A DNA stretch of 64,000 bases from Medicago truncatula (Eukaryota > Streptophyta > Magnoliopsida > Fabales > Fabaceae): contig NC_053046.1 of assembly GCF_003473485.1 (NCBI RefSeq), forward strand, positions 14,270,001 through 14,334,000, read 5' to 3'. A program made the translations under genes and the position numbers. This document shows positions 36,930 to 48,515 of the stretch, one piece after another. How positions within the stretch are numbered: the stretch's first letter is position 1; every line of letters begins with the position of its first letter. The notes under the pieces are model-generated. The model made no database searches. It was not told the DNA's origin and worked only from the letters and a program-made list of their open reading frames with translations.

Positions 36930-37640
36930 TACGATGTCTTATTCGGTAGAATTATGTTTCTAAATTTCTATTCTTATATTTTTTTTCTTGACACATGTTG
37001 CTTCTTGTTAGGTGTACCTCTTAGATAAGCAAGACATCTTGTTTCAGATGATGATAAGCAGAAGAAAGCTTTGAATCTGAAGATTTCATTCAATGACCAA
37101 GAAAAGTTTTCAAACATTCGTTCAATAAGAGTACCAAGGTTCCGCACATATATTCCGTTCACATGACAGCATGGGCGGATCTAGACATTTGATATTGGTG
37201 CGGCAAAACTTTCAAAGAAACCTTAAATGCTATAGATAAATGGTTTGGGTGGCTGCGTTTTACCTTGTTGTTACTAGTTCAATTCCCAGCAACACCCTTT
37301 TTTAATACAAGTAATTTAAAAAAAAACATCAAAATAGCAACTCGCCAGGAATCAAACTCAGCACATTCAATTCGTCCATCAGCACATACCATTGAGCCAA
37401 GAAAGAAGTTCATAATATGTTGGGGACTTATATTATATATATAATAATTTAAGTCAAGTATATGAAAAAAAAAAAAGGGGAATAATCTGGTGTGGCAACT
37501 GCCATTGCCACACCATGTTTCACTGTGGATCCGCCCCTGCATGACAGTGTACGTACATTCTGAGTTGGGTAAGTATTCGAGATTGATTATAATGTTAAAT
37601 GCTCTTACTATGTGCTTGACGCCAAACTTGCATTGAAACA
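36930..37640 (+). pseudogene. SIN3-like fragment S4 (last exon and 3' flank), split by a MITE
   Basis: 'ttgttaggtgtacctcttagataagcaa' at about 37005 and the following 75 bp are a corrupted copy of the SNL last exon (compare 31465-31555 and 33110-33200). The flank that reads 'cctgcacatgaaagtgtacattctgagttggg' in S2 is here split at 37169 by a 370-bp transposon and resumes at 37548. Confidence 0.7.
37162..37547. mobile_element. hAT-type MITE, 370 bp, with 8-bp target duplication
   Basis: The element at 37170-37539 begins CATGGGCGGATCTAG and ends GTGGATCCGCCCCTG, whose complement starts CAGGGGCGGATCCAC, a plant hAT terminus. It is flanked by CATGACAG on both sides (37162-37169 and 37540-37547). 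The empty site is preserved in fragment S2 near 33270 ('gcacatgaaagtgtac'), which confirms the insertion. Confidence 0.88.
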
Positions 37641-37712
37641 AATGCAGAACATATACTTTGACTTGAGGAACAAGTTTGTGGATCATTGAAGAGATAATAG
37701 TGTTAGACTTAT

Positions 37713-37764
37713 GCCCCACATCGCTCAAAATAAAGACATGAAGCTAAAACCCTCTAATATAAAA
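37713..37764 (+). promoter_or_regulatory. USE + TATA module 3 (USE mutated)
   Basis: GCCCCACATCG (37713-37723) differs from the USE at one base. TATAAAA is at 37758-37764 after 34 bp. Flanking sequence on both sides aligns with module 2. Confidence 0.45.
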
Positions 37765-38204
37765 ATCAAACTCCTCTCCTTTGTAATGCATTGCTTTCAA
37801 AGCCTTTTAGTTATTTATTTGCTTGACTGTTAAAATTTTCAAGGTCAGTAAAATCTCGATGATGCATCCGTAAACCGACGTGCCTAAATTTAGATTTAGT
37901 GCCTTTGAAACTTTAACTAAGCAAGTATTGATGAAGTGAAAAGTTTGTTCACATAATTTAGAAAGATCAAACTTATTTATTAGGATAGTTTGTCTTTTGC
38001 TTTTTTCTTATTATATGAGTGGAAACAATTATTAGAATAAATTAAGGAATGATCGATTTTTATATTTTAATAACTATCATTTTATAGAAAAAAAAAACTT
38101 TATTTAATATTTTATAGATTTTCATTTTTTTTTTGTAAGAGTCATAATAATTTTTTTTACATTTTATCACTAAAAAATAATAAATATTCACGATTATGAA
38201 TAAT

Positions 38205-38341
38205 GAAAATTAAGAGAAATTAAATTTTTAATTATTATAATTGTAAATGATAGAAAATAAATCTCTTTAAATTATCACTTTTAGAAAATTTATTAAACTA
38301 TTTGTATTTGAGTGGAATACCTTTTAAGAAAAAAAGGTATT
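38205..38341. repeat. ~135-bp segment duplicated at 43155-43292
   Basis: 'ttaagagaaattaaattttt' through 'tgagtggaatacctttta' is almost the same at both places. At the second site it joins directly onto a truncated BURP fragment. It links the SNL and BURP rearrangement histories. Confidence 0.8.
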
Positions 38342-38689
38342 TATGCAAGCTGAAAGTGAAGACTTAAGGGATAAAAACCAACCCATGCAAAAAACAAAGG
38401 GAGTTCAACAGAATTATTGATCTAATAAGTGGATGTACACGCACGCAGACATGCAACACTTTTCATTTGTATCTACACAACAGAACTGCATCAGTATACT
38501 CACAACAGAACTTTATGAATTTTATGAATAACAAACTGTTTTATGGGACTATCAAGTGTTCCCCTCACTTTTAAAGTTCTTTGTAATCGTGTTTCACCGG
38601 CATCACAATGAGTAATGTACTAATATTTGTTTAGACCAGTCATCACTACAAGTAATGTAATGTTAAATGTTTGTTTCATTATTATGGTT

Positions 38690-39480
38690 TAAGGAGGTGA
38701 TTCTTCAATATCAGGTGATTCTATAAATGGGGCCATCACTGGAAGCATTGAAGTTAGCATATACCAAGAATAATCAAATCGATAGTTCAAAAGCGAAAGA
38801 GAAGAGGGTGTGTTATCTCCATATAGATAATTTTGCAGGGGAAGAAGTTTGTGGTGAAGGAGGAGAAGAAAATTATATGGATCTTAATGATGAAGGGGAA
38901 GAAAGTCCTCATAGGTCATCGGAGGACAATGAAAATGGTTCTGAAAATGTTGTTGTTTCAGGAAGTGAATCTACTAATGGTGAGGAGTGTTCTCGAGAAG
39001 AGCGCGACGATGGAGAATATGATAATAAGGCTCAAGGTGAAGGTGAGGCTGAAGGAATGGCTGATGCCGGTGTTGAAGGAGATGAAATGTAATTGTCATA
39101 TTTTTTTTGTTTTTTGTTTTATGGAAAGGTCTCCTTTTATGTGCTGGTTAGACTTCAGCAGGTACAAAAATATATTGTTTCAATTTGTACAGGCAGCACA
39201 GTTAAGTTATATGTATGTCATTCTTCATAAACAAGCTTAATGTTGTGATTTTGTACATATTGTTGATAGCTGCACTGGGTTTGAGTATGATGTCCTATTA
39301 TGTAGAATTTTTCTTGATAAGGAAGAATTCTTGTTTTGGAAGAGAAGCAGAAGCAAAACTATGCATTTGAAGGGTTCATGGCGCCATGAACAAGAAAAGT
39401 TTTCAAACATTTGTTCAATCAGAGTAGCAAGGTTCTGCAAATTGAGTAAGTATTCGAGTGTTTATATTGCTTAATGTTTT
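38690..39480 (+). pseudogene. SIN3-like fragment S5 (best-kept acidic region)
   Basis: 38727-39092 is open for 121 codons: [18 protein letters not shown], then [35 protein letters not shown] and [14 protein letters not shown], then [16 protein letters not shown] and a stop. It is the clearest match to the acidic region of plant SIN3-like proteins. A corrupted last exon follows at about 39305-39380 (ending 'catggcgccatgaac', as in S2). The paired helix domains are lacking, so it is a fragment even though open. Confidence 0.8.
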
Positions 39481-40455
39481 TACTGTGTGATTGACACCAA
39501 AATTGCATTTAAACAGATGCAGAACACATACTTCCACTAGAGGTCAATTCTTGTAACTGATTTCCTCTTACTACCACATCTAGATTAAATTAAAATGCAA
39601 CTAAAAAAAGTTTTTGACCCTGTTTGTTCAATAGAATGTGGATTTTTATTGAACAATAAGCCTAATTAATGATTATTGTTTTGTTGTCCCTTTCAGGAGT
39701 ATTTTTTAAGTTCCATTGGCCGAGGGACCGGATGCATTGCAAACGACATTGTAATCTAATAAAGTTCACGGAAGGGGAAGCATGGTGCTGCGAGTAGAAA
39801 GAGATTATAGTATACTGTAAATTGATGGCTGATGATGATTCACAATAATGTGAATGTAAATAGGGTTAATTTCTTATTTAACTAGAAGACATTTTATTCC
39901 ATTCATCCATAATTTTATTATCTAGTTTATTACTTTACATCCACATTAGGCTTCCATGATATTGAGCCTATTTTTTTAGAACATATGGTGACTGCACTTG
40001 ACCTGCTATTTCAAATACCAAGTGCATAATGTGAATCCTGCAATCCGCAAAGTGAGCATTAAAAGCAACAGAGGTGCTCCAATTCATAGAAGAAAAAAAT
40101 TATGCAGATCACTTGATGCAAGGACAAGTCTCAGTTTGTGAGTAGTATCTCTGGGTTTAAATCAAATAGATATGCAAATGCTGCCAAAATATCATGAAAC
40201 TAATTAGGCTCCACTGTTTAACTCAAATATTTTCTGCATAATCATGCAGAAATAATGCTTAAAGTTGTCCCCTCTTTATACATATGTTCTCACAATAAGA
40301 TTACTTTTGAAAACAATCAGACTCTTTTATTGAATTATAATACAGTTTATACTTGGACATAAATATTTTTTTTAGTCTTGACATGTATTTTCATGTATCA
40401 AGAAATAAAGTATGTGGCTTGAACATACTAGTATAAACAAGTATAATAGACTGAA
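39481..40455. other. Non-coding; flank of SNL repeat S5
   Basis: 39735-39950 repeats 33530-33780. The rest (39990-40430) has no recognisable gene or element. Confidence 0.5.
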
Positions 40456-40506
40456 GTCCCACATCGGTCAAAGCCAAGATGTGAAGCCAATAGAGAGAGT
40501 ATAAAA
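40456..40506 (+). promoter_or_regulatory. USE + TATA module 4
   Basis: GTCCCACATCG (40456-40466) is a perfect USE, with TATAAAA at 40500-40506 and a 33-bp spacer. Sequence beyond the TATA differs from modules 1-3 and begins the flank of the second BURP cluster. Confidence 0.5.
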
Positions 40507-41000
40507 TAAATAGAAGAAGAAACGATTAAAGAGGGAAGAATCAAGAGAGAGGTTAAGATGTGAAGTCAAGATGGTGGGAATTTAACAATTCTAAGCCCCA
40601 AAATGATTCAATTCTAAGGCTTTAAAAATGAACCGATAGAGAGAGGATAAAATAAATAGAAGAAACGATTAAAGAGATGAATAAGAGAAATCAAACAAAA
40701 CATGAAACTAAAACATAAGTTAATCAATACGCGTACCATGTTCATGTTCCTGATTTTTCATCTTAGCAAGGAATGTTCTTTGTCGTTCTATCTTCTTTTT
40801 ATTAACAAACTTGTACTGAACTTTTATTTGTATTAACAAACTTGTGTTCTTGTGTTCGTATGAACTTTTTTTATTAACAAACTTGTGTTCGTATGAACTT
40901 TGTTTTCCAATGTTCTCCAAACTAATCTCTACATAAAATATTAAGTAATACACGCACGCACGCAAGCATGCTCGCGCGCACATATACATATATGTATGGT

Positions 41001-41279
41001 TTAATGGTAAAATTTCTTATATGACCAGTTGGCATCGGCGGTCCATGACAGGTCATTCTTATATATCCAGTGGCACACTTCGATTTCACCGGGAGTCGAG
41101 CCAAGTTCAACAAAAGCAGGATGGTTACGACTCCATGAAGAAGTGTTAAGATGGCACACATCAACTACTTGATTGATCATGATCTTTTGGAGGTCAAGTA
41201 TTTCCACTTCACAGAACCTCGCCATTGGAATATAATGACAAAAATAAAGTAGCATAAAAGGAAACATTTCTTGGTGACA
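41001..41279 (-). pseudogene. BURP fragment a
   Basis: The copy is open from CHQEMFPFMLLYFCH to the end (NWSYKKFYH, stop at 41001) with all four CH pairs. It begins abruptly at the first CH, where 3'-flank repeat sequence ('ttgtactgaacttttatttg') is joined on. The N-terminal half of the domain is therefore gone. Confidence 0.85.
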
Positions 41280-41462
41280 CTTGTACTGAACTTTTATTTG
41301 TATTAACAAACTTGTGTTCGTATGAACTTTTTTTATTAACAAACTTGTGTTCGTATGAACTTTGCTTTCCTATGTTCTCCAAACTAATCTCTATATAAAA
41401 TATTAAGTAATACACGCACGCACGCAAGCATGCTCGCGCGCACATATACATATATGTATGGT

Positions 41463-42456
41463 TTAATGGCAAAATTTCTTATATGACCAGTTGGCATTGG
41501 CGGTCCATGACATGTCATTCTCGTATATCCAGTGGCACACTTCGATTTCACCGGGAGTCGAGCCAAGTTCAACAAAGCGGGATGGTTATGACACCATGAA
41601 GAAGTGTTAAGATGGCACACATCAACTGCTTGATTGATCATGATCTTTTGGAGGTCAAGTATTTCCACTTCATAGAACCTCCCCATTGGAATATAATGAC
41701 AAAAATAGAGTAGCATAAAAGGAAACATTTCTTGGTGAAGTATACCAATGGCGAAGGCGGTCCTAATGGGGAACATAAGTACGAATTCGGACCGGGCGCT
41801 CAAGAGAAGTATATTGATGGCGAAAGCAGTCCTAATGGGGAACATAAGTACGAATTCGGACAGGGCGCTCAAGAGAAGTATACCCATTGGGACTGCAAGG
41901 TCTGAATTCGTACTATGTTCCCCATAAGGACTGTCTTTGCCATCGGTATACTTGTCTTGAGTGCCCGGTCCGAATTCGTACTTATGCTCCCCATTAGGAC
42001 TGCCTTCGCCATCGGTATAGTTCTCTTGAGCACCCGGTCCGAATTCGTACTTATGTTCTCCATTAGGACTGCCTTCGTCATCAGTATATTTCTCTTGAGC
42101 ACTAGGTCCAAATTCGTACTTATGTTCCCCATTTGGACTGTCTTCGCCATCTGTATACTTTTCTTGACCACCCGGTCCGAATTCGTACCTATGTTCTCCA
42201 TTAGGACTGCCTTCACCATCGGTATACTTCTCTTGAGCACCGGTTGGACCTTCATCTTTTCCTCACAATCAAAGCAGTATTTATGTTGCCCGGTCCATTA
42301 GTATACTTCTCTTGAGCACCATGGAACTTCTCAAGAGGTGGTTGTGTTGGTTCAGCACCCGGTTCTTGTGCAAAACAAGAGGTGGCTAGAACACCTTAGA
42401 TGAGAAAAACTAGTACTGCTGCATAGGAAGCGATTTTTGTTGTGGAGATAGGTTTT
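41463..42456 (-). pseudogene. BURP gene copy b: signal-peptide exon, 69-bp minisatellite, BURP tail
   Basis: Read from about 42456, the copy starts with a lost ATG (ATC) and a TAA in the signal-peptide region, then EKF/EKY and GAQEKYT repeats. It reaches the BURP tail at 41740 with a frameshift near 41575 (caacaaagcggg where others have caacaaaagcagg). It is the damaged twin of copy h (48516-49503). Upstream, a TATA-like TATATA at about 42551 (complement) is kept. Confidence 0.85.
41745..42250. repeat. 69-bp coding minisatellite with internal inversion (copy b)
   Basis: The unit codes AQEKYTDGEGSPNGEHKYEF plus GPG (23 residues). From about 41890 to 42250 it runs on the - strand, but the two units at 41745-41885 run on the + strand. 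An inverted junction at about 41885 ('gaagtatacccattgggact') separates them. Confidence 0.85.
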
Positions 42457-42705
42457 GGAGTTTGGAAAGGGAAGAGATGTTTGTACTTTGTAGGAGAGAA
42501 AATATGAGAAGTTGAGAGAGTAGTGGACAATGAATGGAAAAGGAGGAGAATATATAAAAAGAGGGGTAAGATTGAGGAAGTGGGGGACTTGAAACAAAGA
42601 AGTGGTTGGGTAGCTATGAATGCATGGGGTTAAGATTCCTCCTCCAAATTTGTGAGTATTAAAAATTTAAAATTCTAGCTATTTTAGTTTATCCCCATAA
42701 AAAAA

Positions 42706-43150
42706 TTAAGGGTTAATAGTGATTTTGGCCCCTGTAATATAGTGAACTTTTGGTTTTAGCCCTTGTAATTTTTTTTTTTGGATTCCACCCTTGAAAAATG
42801 AAGATTCTTCAGGATTGGCCCCACACCCCAATGTGTCAGCAGAATCTCCTACGTGGCAGTGACGTGTTATTTTTTTTTTCATATCACGCGTGTAAATGAA
42901 CGCCACGTGGCATTTTTTATTTTTTTAAATAAAACAAAATTTAAAAATTAATAAAAAAAACTGAAAAAAATGGAAAAATTAATAATGATTAAAAAAATCT
43001 GGAAAAATTATAAATATAATTTTAAAAAACGTGAAATTTAAAAACGTCACGTCATTTAAAATTTAAGAAAAAATATAATTTTTAAAAACTTGAAATTTAA
43101 AAACAAAAAAAAATCTTAAAAAATTAAAACAAAATCTGGAATACCTTTAA
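42706..43150. other. Non-coding; one-sided MITE end at about 42710-42850, then AT-rich
   Basis: 'gggttaatagtgattttggcccctgtaatatagtgaac' style text (42709 on) resembles the end of the 53-kb MITE family, but no inverted partner was found. 42900-43150 is poly-A/T-rich with no gene. Confidence 0.4.
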
Positions 43151-43156
43151 TTATTA

Positions 43157-43646
43157 AGAGAAATTAAATTTTTAATTATTATAATTGTAAATGATAGAAA
43201 ATAAATCTCTTTAAATTATCACTTTTAGAAAATTTATGAAATTTCATTTAACTATTTGTATTTGAGTGGAATACCTTTTAAAAAAAAAGGTAACGGCGAT
43301 CCATGACATGTCATTCTTGTATATCCAGTGGCACACTTCGATTTCACCGGGAGTCGAGCCAAGTTCAAGAAAAGCAGGATGGTTACGACTCCATGAAGAA
43401 GTGTTAAGATGACACACATCAACTGCTTGATCATGATCTTTTGGAGGTCAAGTATTTCCACTTCATAGAACCTCGCCATTGGAATATATTGACAAAAATA
43501 GAGTAGCATAAAAGGAAACATTTCTTGGTGACATGTGACTTATTCATTCTTCCATTGGGACTACCCTCATCGTCAAGGTGGTACTTCTCAAACTCTACTG
43601 CATTTGAATGAATAACCTTGTCCGAATCTCCTGAGCCTAAATCAAT
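43157..43646 (-). pseudogene. BURP fragment c, truncated
   Basis: The 3' end is cut at 43292 and replaced by the 135-bp segment shared with 38205-38341. A 4-bp loss ('cttgatcatgatc' for 'cttgattgatcatgatc') shifts the frame after INQ. The 5' remnant LDDEGSPNGR with VIHSNAVEFEKYH-type text lies at 43555-43630. Confidence 0.8.
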
Positions 43647-44197
43647 TTATAGATAAAATGATTTGTGTTTGGATAAATTTATATAAATCTATGTTTTAGA
43701 ATCAATTTTATAATCAAAAGCTACAAATATTAACTTCAAGCACAATTGTATTAACAATTCTAAGCCCCAAAATGATTTCATTCTAAGGCTTTAAAAATGA
43801 ACCAATAGAGAGAGGATAAAATAAATAGAAGAAGAATCGATTAAAGAGATGAATCAAGAGAAATCAAACAAAACATCAAACTAAAACATAAGTTAATCAA
43901 TATGCGTACCATGTTCCTGTTCCTGATTTTTCATCTTAGCAAGGAATGTTCTTTGTCGTTCTATCTTCTTTTTATTAACAAACTTGTACTGAACATTTAT
44001 TTGTATTGACAAAATTGTGTTCTTGTGTTCGTATGAACTTTTTTTATTAACAAACTTGTGTTCGTATGAACTTTGTTTTCCAATGTTCTCCAAACTAATC
44101 TCTATATAAAATATTAAGTAATACACGCACGCACGCAAGCATGCTCGCGCGCACATATACATATATGTATGGTTTAACGGTAAAATTTCTTATATGA

Positions 44198-44470
44198 CTA
44201 GTTGGCATCGGCGGTCCATGACATGTCATTCTTGTATATCCAGTGGCGCACTTCGATTTCACCGGGAGTCGAGCCAAGTTCAAGAAAAGTAGGATGGTTA
44301 CGACTCCATGAAGAAGTGTTAAGATGGCACACATCAACTGCTTGATTGATCATGATCTTTTGGAGGTCAAGTACTTCCACTTCATAGAACCTCGCCATTG
44401 GAATATAATGACAAAAATAGAGTAGCATAAAAGGAAACATTTCTTGGTGACATGTGACTGATTCATTCTT
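44198..44470 (-). pseudogene. BURP fragment d
   Basis: The copy is open through all CH positions, but the fourth CH is RH (EIEVRHWIY) and it stops at 44198. It is truncated 5' of the first CH, where flank repeat begins ('ccattgtactgaac'). Confidence 0.8.
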
Positions 44471-44790
44471 CCATTGTACTGAACAAGAGAAATCAAACTA
44501 AAACATAAGTTAATCAATACGGGTACCATGTTCATGTTCCTGATTTTTCATTTTAGCAAAGAATGTTCTTTGTCGTTCTATCTTCTTTTTATTAACAAAC
44601 TTGTACTGAACATTTATTTGTATTAACAAAATTGTGTTCTTGTGTTCGTATGAACTTTTTTTATTAGCAAACTTGTGTTCGTATGAACTTTGTTTTCCAA
44701 TGTTCTCCAAACTAATCTGTGTATAAAATATTAAGTAATACACGCACGCACGCAAGCATGCTCACGCGCGCACACGCATATATGTATGGT

Positions 44791-45219
44791 TTAACGGTAA
44801 AATTTCTTATACGACCAGTTGGCATTAGCGGTCCATGACATATCATTCTTGTATATCCAGTGGCACACTTCGATTTCACCGGGAGTCGAGCCAAGTTCAA
44901 GAAAAGCAGGATGGTTACGACTCCATGAAGAAATGTTAAGATGGCACACATCAACTGCTTGATTGATCATGATCTTTTGGAGGTCAAGTATTTCCACTTC
45001 ATAGAACCTTACCATTGGAATATAATGACAAAAATAGAGTAGCATAAAAGGAAACATTTCTTGGTGACATATGACTGATTCATTCTTCCATTGGGACTAC
45101 CCTCATCGTCAAGGTGGTACTTCTCAAACTCTACTGCATTTGAATGAATAAGCTTGTCCGAATCTCCTGAGCCTAAATCAATTGATAGATAAAATGATTT
45201 GTGTTTGGATAAATTCATA
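44791..45219 (-). pseudogene. BURP fragment e with 5' remnant
   Basis: This BURP tail (stop at 44791) is preceded by an exon remnant reading LGSGDSDKLIHSNAVEFEKY, then HLDDEGSPNGR. The remnant is in another frame: it enters the BURP part as YVTKKCFLLCY and not VTCHQEMF. The first half of the BURP domain, present in the 21-28 kb array, is deleted at this junction. Confidence 0.8.
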
Positions 45220-45737
45220 TAAATCTATGTTTTAGAATCAATTTTATAATCAAAAGCTACAAATATTAACTTCAAGCACAATTGTATTAACAATTCTAAG
45301 CCCCAAAATGATTTCATTCTAAGGCTTTAAAAATGAACCAATAGAGAGAGGATAAAATAAATAGAAGAAGAAACGATTAAAGAGATTAATCAAGAGAAAT
45401 CAAACAAAACATCAAACTAAAACATAAGTTAATCAATACGCGTACCATGTTCCTGTTCCTGATTTTTCATCTTAGCAAGGAATGTTCTTTGTCGTTCTAT
45501 CTTCTTTTTATTAACAAACTTGTACTGAACATTTATTTGTATTAACAAAATTGTGTTCTTGTGTTCGTATGAACTTTTTTTATTAACAAACTTGTGTTCG
45601 TATGAACTTTGTTTTCCAATGTTCTCCAAACTAATCTCTATATAAAATATTAAGTAATACATGCACGCACGCAAGCATGCTCGCGGGCACATATACATAT
45701 ATGTATGGTTTAATGGAAAAATTTCTTATATGACTAG

Positions 45738-46978
45738 TGTTGACCAAGTGACTTCAAACACACAAGAGGGGGGTGAATTGTGTTCTTTAGAAAACGATTT
45801 AAGATAAGCACTTAAAAAAAGATTTTAACCAAATAAAATAAAGTTCTTATAAAAGGTTTAAATAAATATGAAAATAGATATGGTGAGATAAAATAAATGA
45901 CAAATAAAGTAAAAGAGATAAAGGATGAGAGAAAACGACACAAGAAGTTTATCCTAATTCGGCCTAAAACACCAAGGCCTACGTCTAGTCCCCAAGGAAA
46001 AGTCCCTTGAGATTTTCACTAACCTAGCTTTTAAACGGGATAAGCTAGTAACCTTTACAAGATAGCGAGCACTCTCCAAACAAAACAATCCTTTGTAGAA
46101 GAGCCTCTAAACCCAAGAGATATCACCTCTCTTGAAACCTTGGGATCGCACCCAATACAAAATAGTTACAATAATAAAGTAATACACCAAATGTGTAGAT
46201 ATAACAAATTGAAGTACAAGAACTACAAGATAAACTATGTAGTATAAAATAGCTCTCAAGATAATAAATTAACAAGTGTAAAAATAATGAGAGTGATGAA
46301 AAATATTTTTGACAATGTTTAGTGCAAATATAGTTGTTTTAAGAGCTAGCACAACACACCTATTTATATGACCAAATAAAATGAGGTGCGTATGAAATAA
46401 AATAAAATGGCCGTAGTAATTCACTTGAATGCAATGACTATGCCATTTGAATAATGTTCTTGAAAGCTAGCCGTTGTGTCAAAATAGGAAACACCATTAG
46501 ATGCAAATTTAAGACATGAAGTATTGTGCCAACGGATACAAAAGAAAATATCATGAATGCAGAATATAGCATTGAAATAATTAGGCCAATTTGAGAATCA
46601 CATAATCAATTATGTAATGAAAATATTTGTATGCAAAAGTCAAAGCCATGATAATTTGATTTACGTAATAATTAAAATCAAGCTCAAATATATTTTCAAT
46701 GTCAAAACCAATTATACAATTTGTAAAATAAATTATGACTTTTTATGTAAAAATAATTTTATGTAAAATCACATATAAATGAAAACCATTGTGAGTGTGT
46801 GATTTATTTTAATGAGAACTTTTTCTACTACTTACAAATCAGTCCTAAAACAAATAAAATTAAAATCCAAGACTTGAAAGCTTGAATCTTCTTTTCCGCT
46901 TTTTGTATCTTTGTTCTTCTAGGATTTCTTTTGTCAATCATCAAAACTAAAGTATTCCTGTCAAGGCATATATTCACA
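45738..46978. mobile_element. Candidate solo LTR or other insertion, about 1241 bp
   Basis: The insert begins TGTTGACCAAG and ends TATTCACA. It is flanked by ACTAG (45733-45737) and TCTAG (46979-46983), a 5-bp duplication with one mismatch. Without it, 'tatgactag' joins 'ttggcatt', as in the undisturbed copy at 44195. It contains 'aagaggggggtgaattg', a common word in legume repeats. No coding capacity was seen. The terminal inverted repeat is weak, so the LTR call is tentative. Confidence 0.65.
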
Positions 46979-46983
46979 TCTAG

Positions 46984-47250
46984 TTGGCATTGGCGGTCCA
47001 TGACATGTCATTCTCGTATATCCAGTGGCACACTTCGATTTCACCGGGAGTCGAGCCAAGTTCAAGAAAAGTAGGATGGTTACGACTCCATGAAGAAGTG
47101 TTAAGATGGTACACATCAACTGCTTGATTGATCATGATCTTTTGGAGGTCAAGTACTTCCACTTCATAGAACCTCGCCATTGGAATATAATGACAAAAAT
47201 AGAGTAGCATAAAAGGAAACATTTCTTGGTGACATGTGACTGATTCATTC
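46984..47250 (-). pseudogene. BURP fragment f (duplicate of d)
   Basis: It lies 2782 bp from fragment d, which is 1.54 kb once the 1241-bp insertion is taken out. All four CH pairs are kept and the frame is open to the stop. It is truncated at the same 5' point as d, so the truncation is older than the duplication. Confidence 0.85.
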
Positions 47251-47572
47251 TTCCATTGTATTGAACAAGAGAAATCAAACTAAAACATAAGTTAATCAAT
47301 ACGGGTACCATGTTCATGTTCCTGATTTTTCATTTTAGCAAAGAATGTTCTTTGTCGTTCTATCTTCTTTTTATTAACAAACTTGTACTGAACATTTATT
47401 TGTATTAACAAAATTGTGTTCTTGTGTTCGTATGAACTTTTTTTATTAACAAACTTGTGTTCGTATGAACTTTGTTTTCCAATGTTCTCCAAACTAATCT
47501 GTGTATAAAATATTAAGTAATACACGCACGCACGCAAGCATGCTCGCGCGCGCACACGCATATATGTATGGT

Positions 47573-48000
47573 TTAACGGTAAAATTTCTTATACGACCAG
47601 TTGGCATTGGCGATCCATGACATGTCATTCTTGTATATCCAGTGGCACACCTCGATTTCACCGGGAGTCGAGCCAAATTCAAGAAAAGCAGGATGGTTAC
47701 GACTCCATGAAGAAATGTTAAGATGGCACACATCAACTGCTTGATTGATCATGATATTTTGGAGGTCAAGTATTTCCACTTCATAGAACCTCACCATTGG
47801 AATATAATGACAAAAATAGAGTAGCATAAAAGGAAACATTTCTTGGTGACATATGACTGATTCATTCTTCCATTGGGACTACCCTCATCGTCAAGGTGGT
47901 ACTTCTCAAACTCTACTGCATTTGAATGAATAACCTTGTCCGAATCTCCTGAGCCTAAATCAATTTATAGATAAAATGATTTGTGTTTGGATAAATTCAT
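47573..48000 (-). pseudogene. BURP fragment g (duplicate of e)
   Basis: It has the same structure as e: BURP tail plus the out-of-frame LDDEGSPNGR remnant. It has a private ELG to EFG change and a CCATGACATGTC restored at the third CH flank. Non-functional by the same internal deletion. Confidence 0.8.
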
Positions 48001-48515
48001 ATAAATCTATGTTTTAGAATCAATTTTATAATCAAAAGCTACAAATATTAACTTCAAGCACAATTGTATTAACAATTCTAAGCCCCAAAATGATTTCATT
48101 CTAAGGCTTTAAAAATGAACCAATAGAGAGAGGATAAAATAAATAGAAGAAGAAACGATTAAAGAGATTAATCAAGAGGAATCAAACAAAACATCAAACT
48201 AAAACATAAGTTAATCAATACGCGTACCATGTTCCTGTTCCTGATTTTTCATCTTAGCAAGGAATGTTCTTTGTCGTTCTATCTTCTTTTTATTAACAAA
48301 CTTGTACTGAACATTTATTTGTATTAACAAAATTGTGTTCTTGTGTTCGTATGAACTTTTTTTATTAACAAACTTGTGTTCGTATGAACTTTGTTTTCCA
48401 ATGTTCTCCAAACTAATCTCTATATAAAATATTAAGTAATACATGCACGCACGCAAACATGCTCGCGGGCACATATACATATATGTATGGTTTAATGGTA
48501 AAATTTCTTATATGA

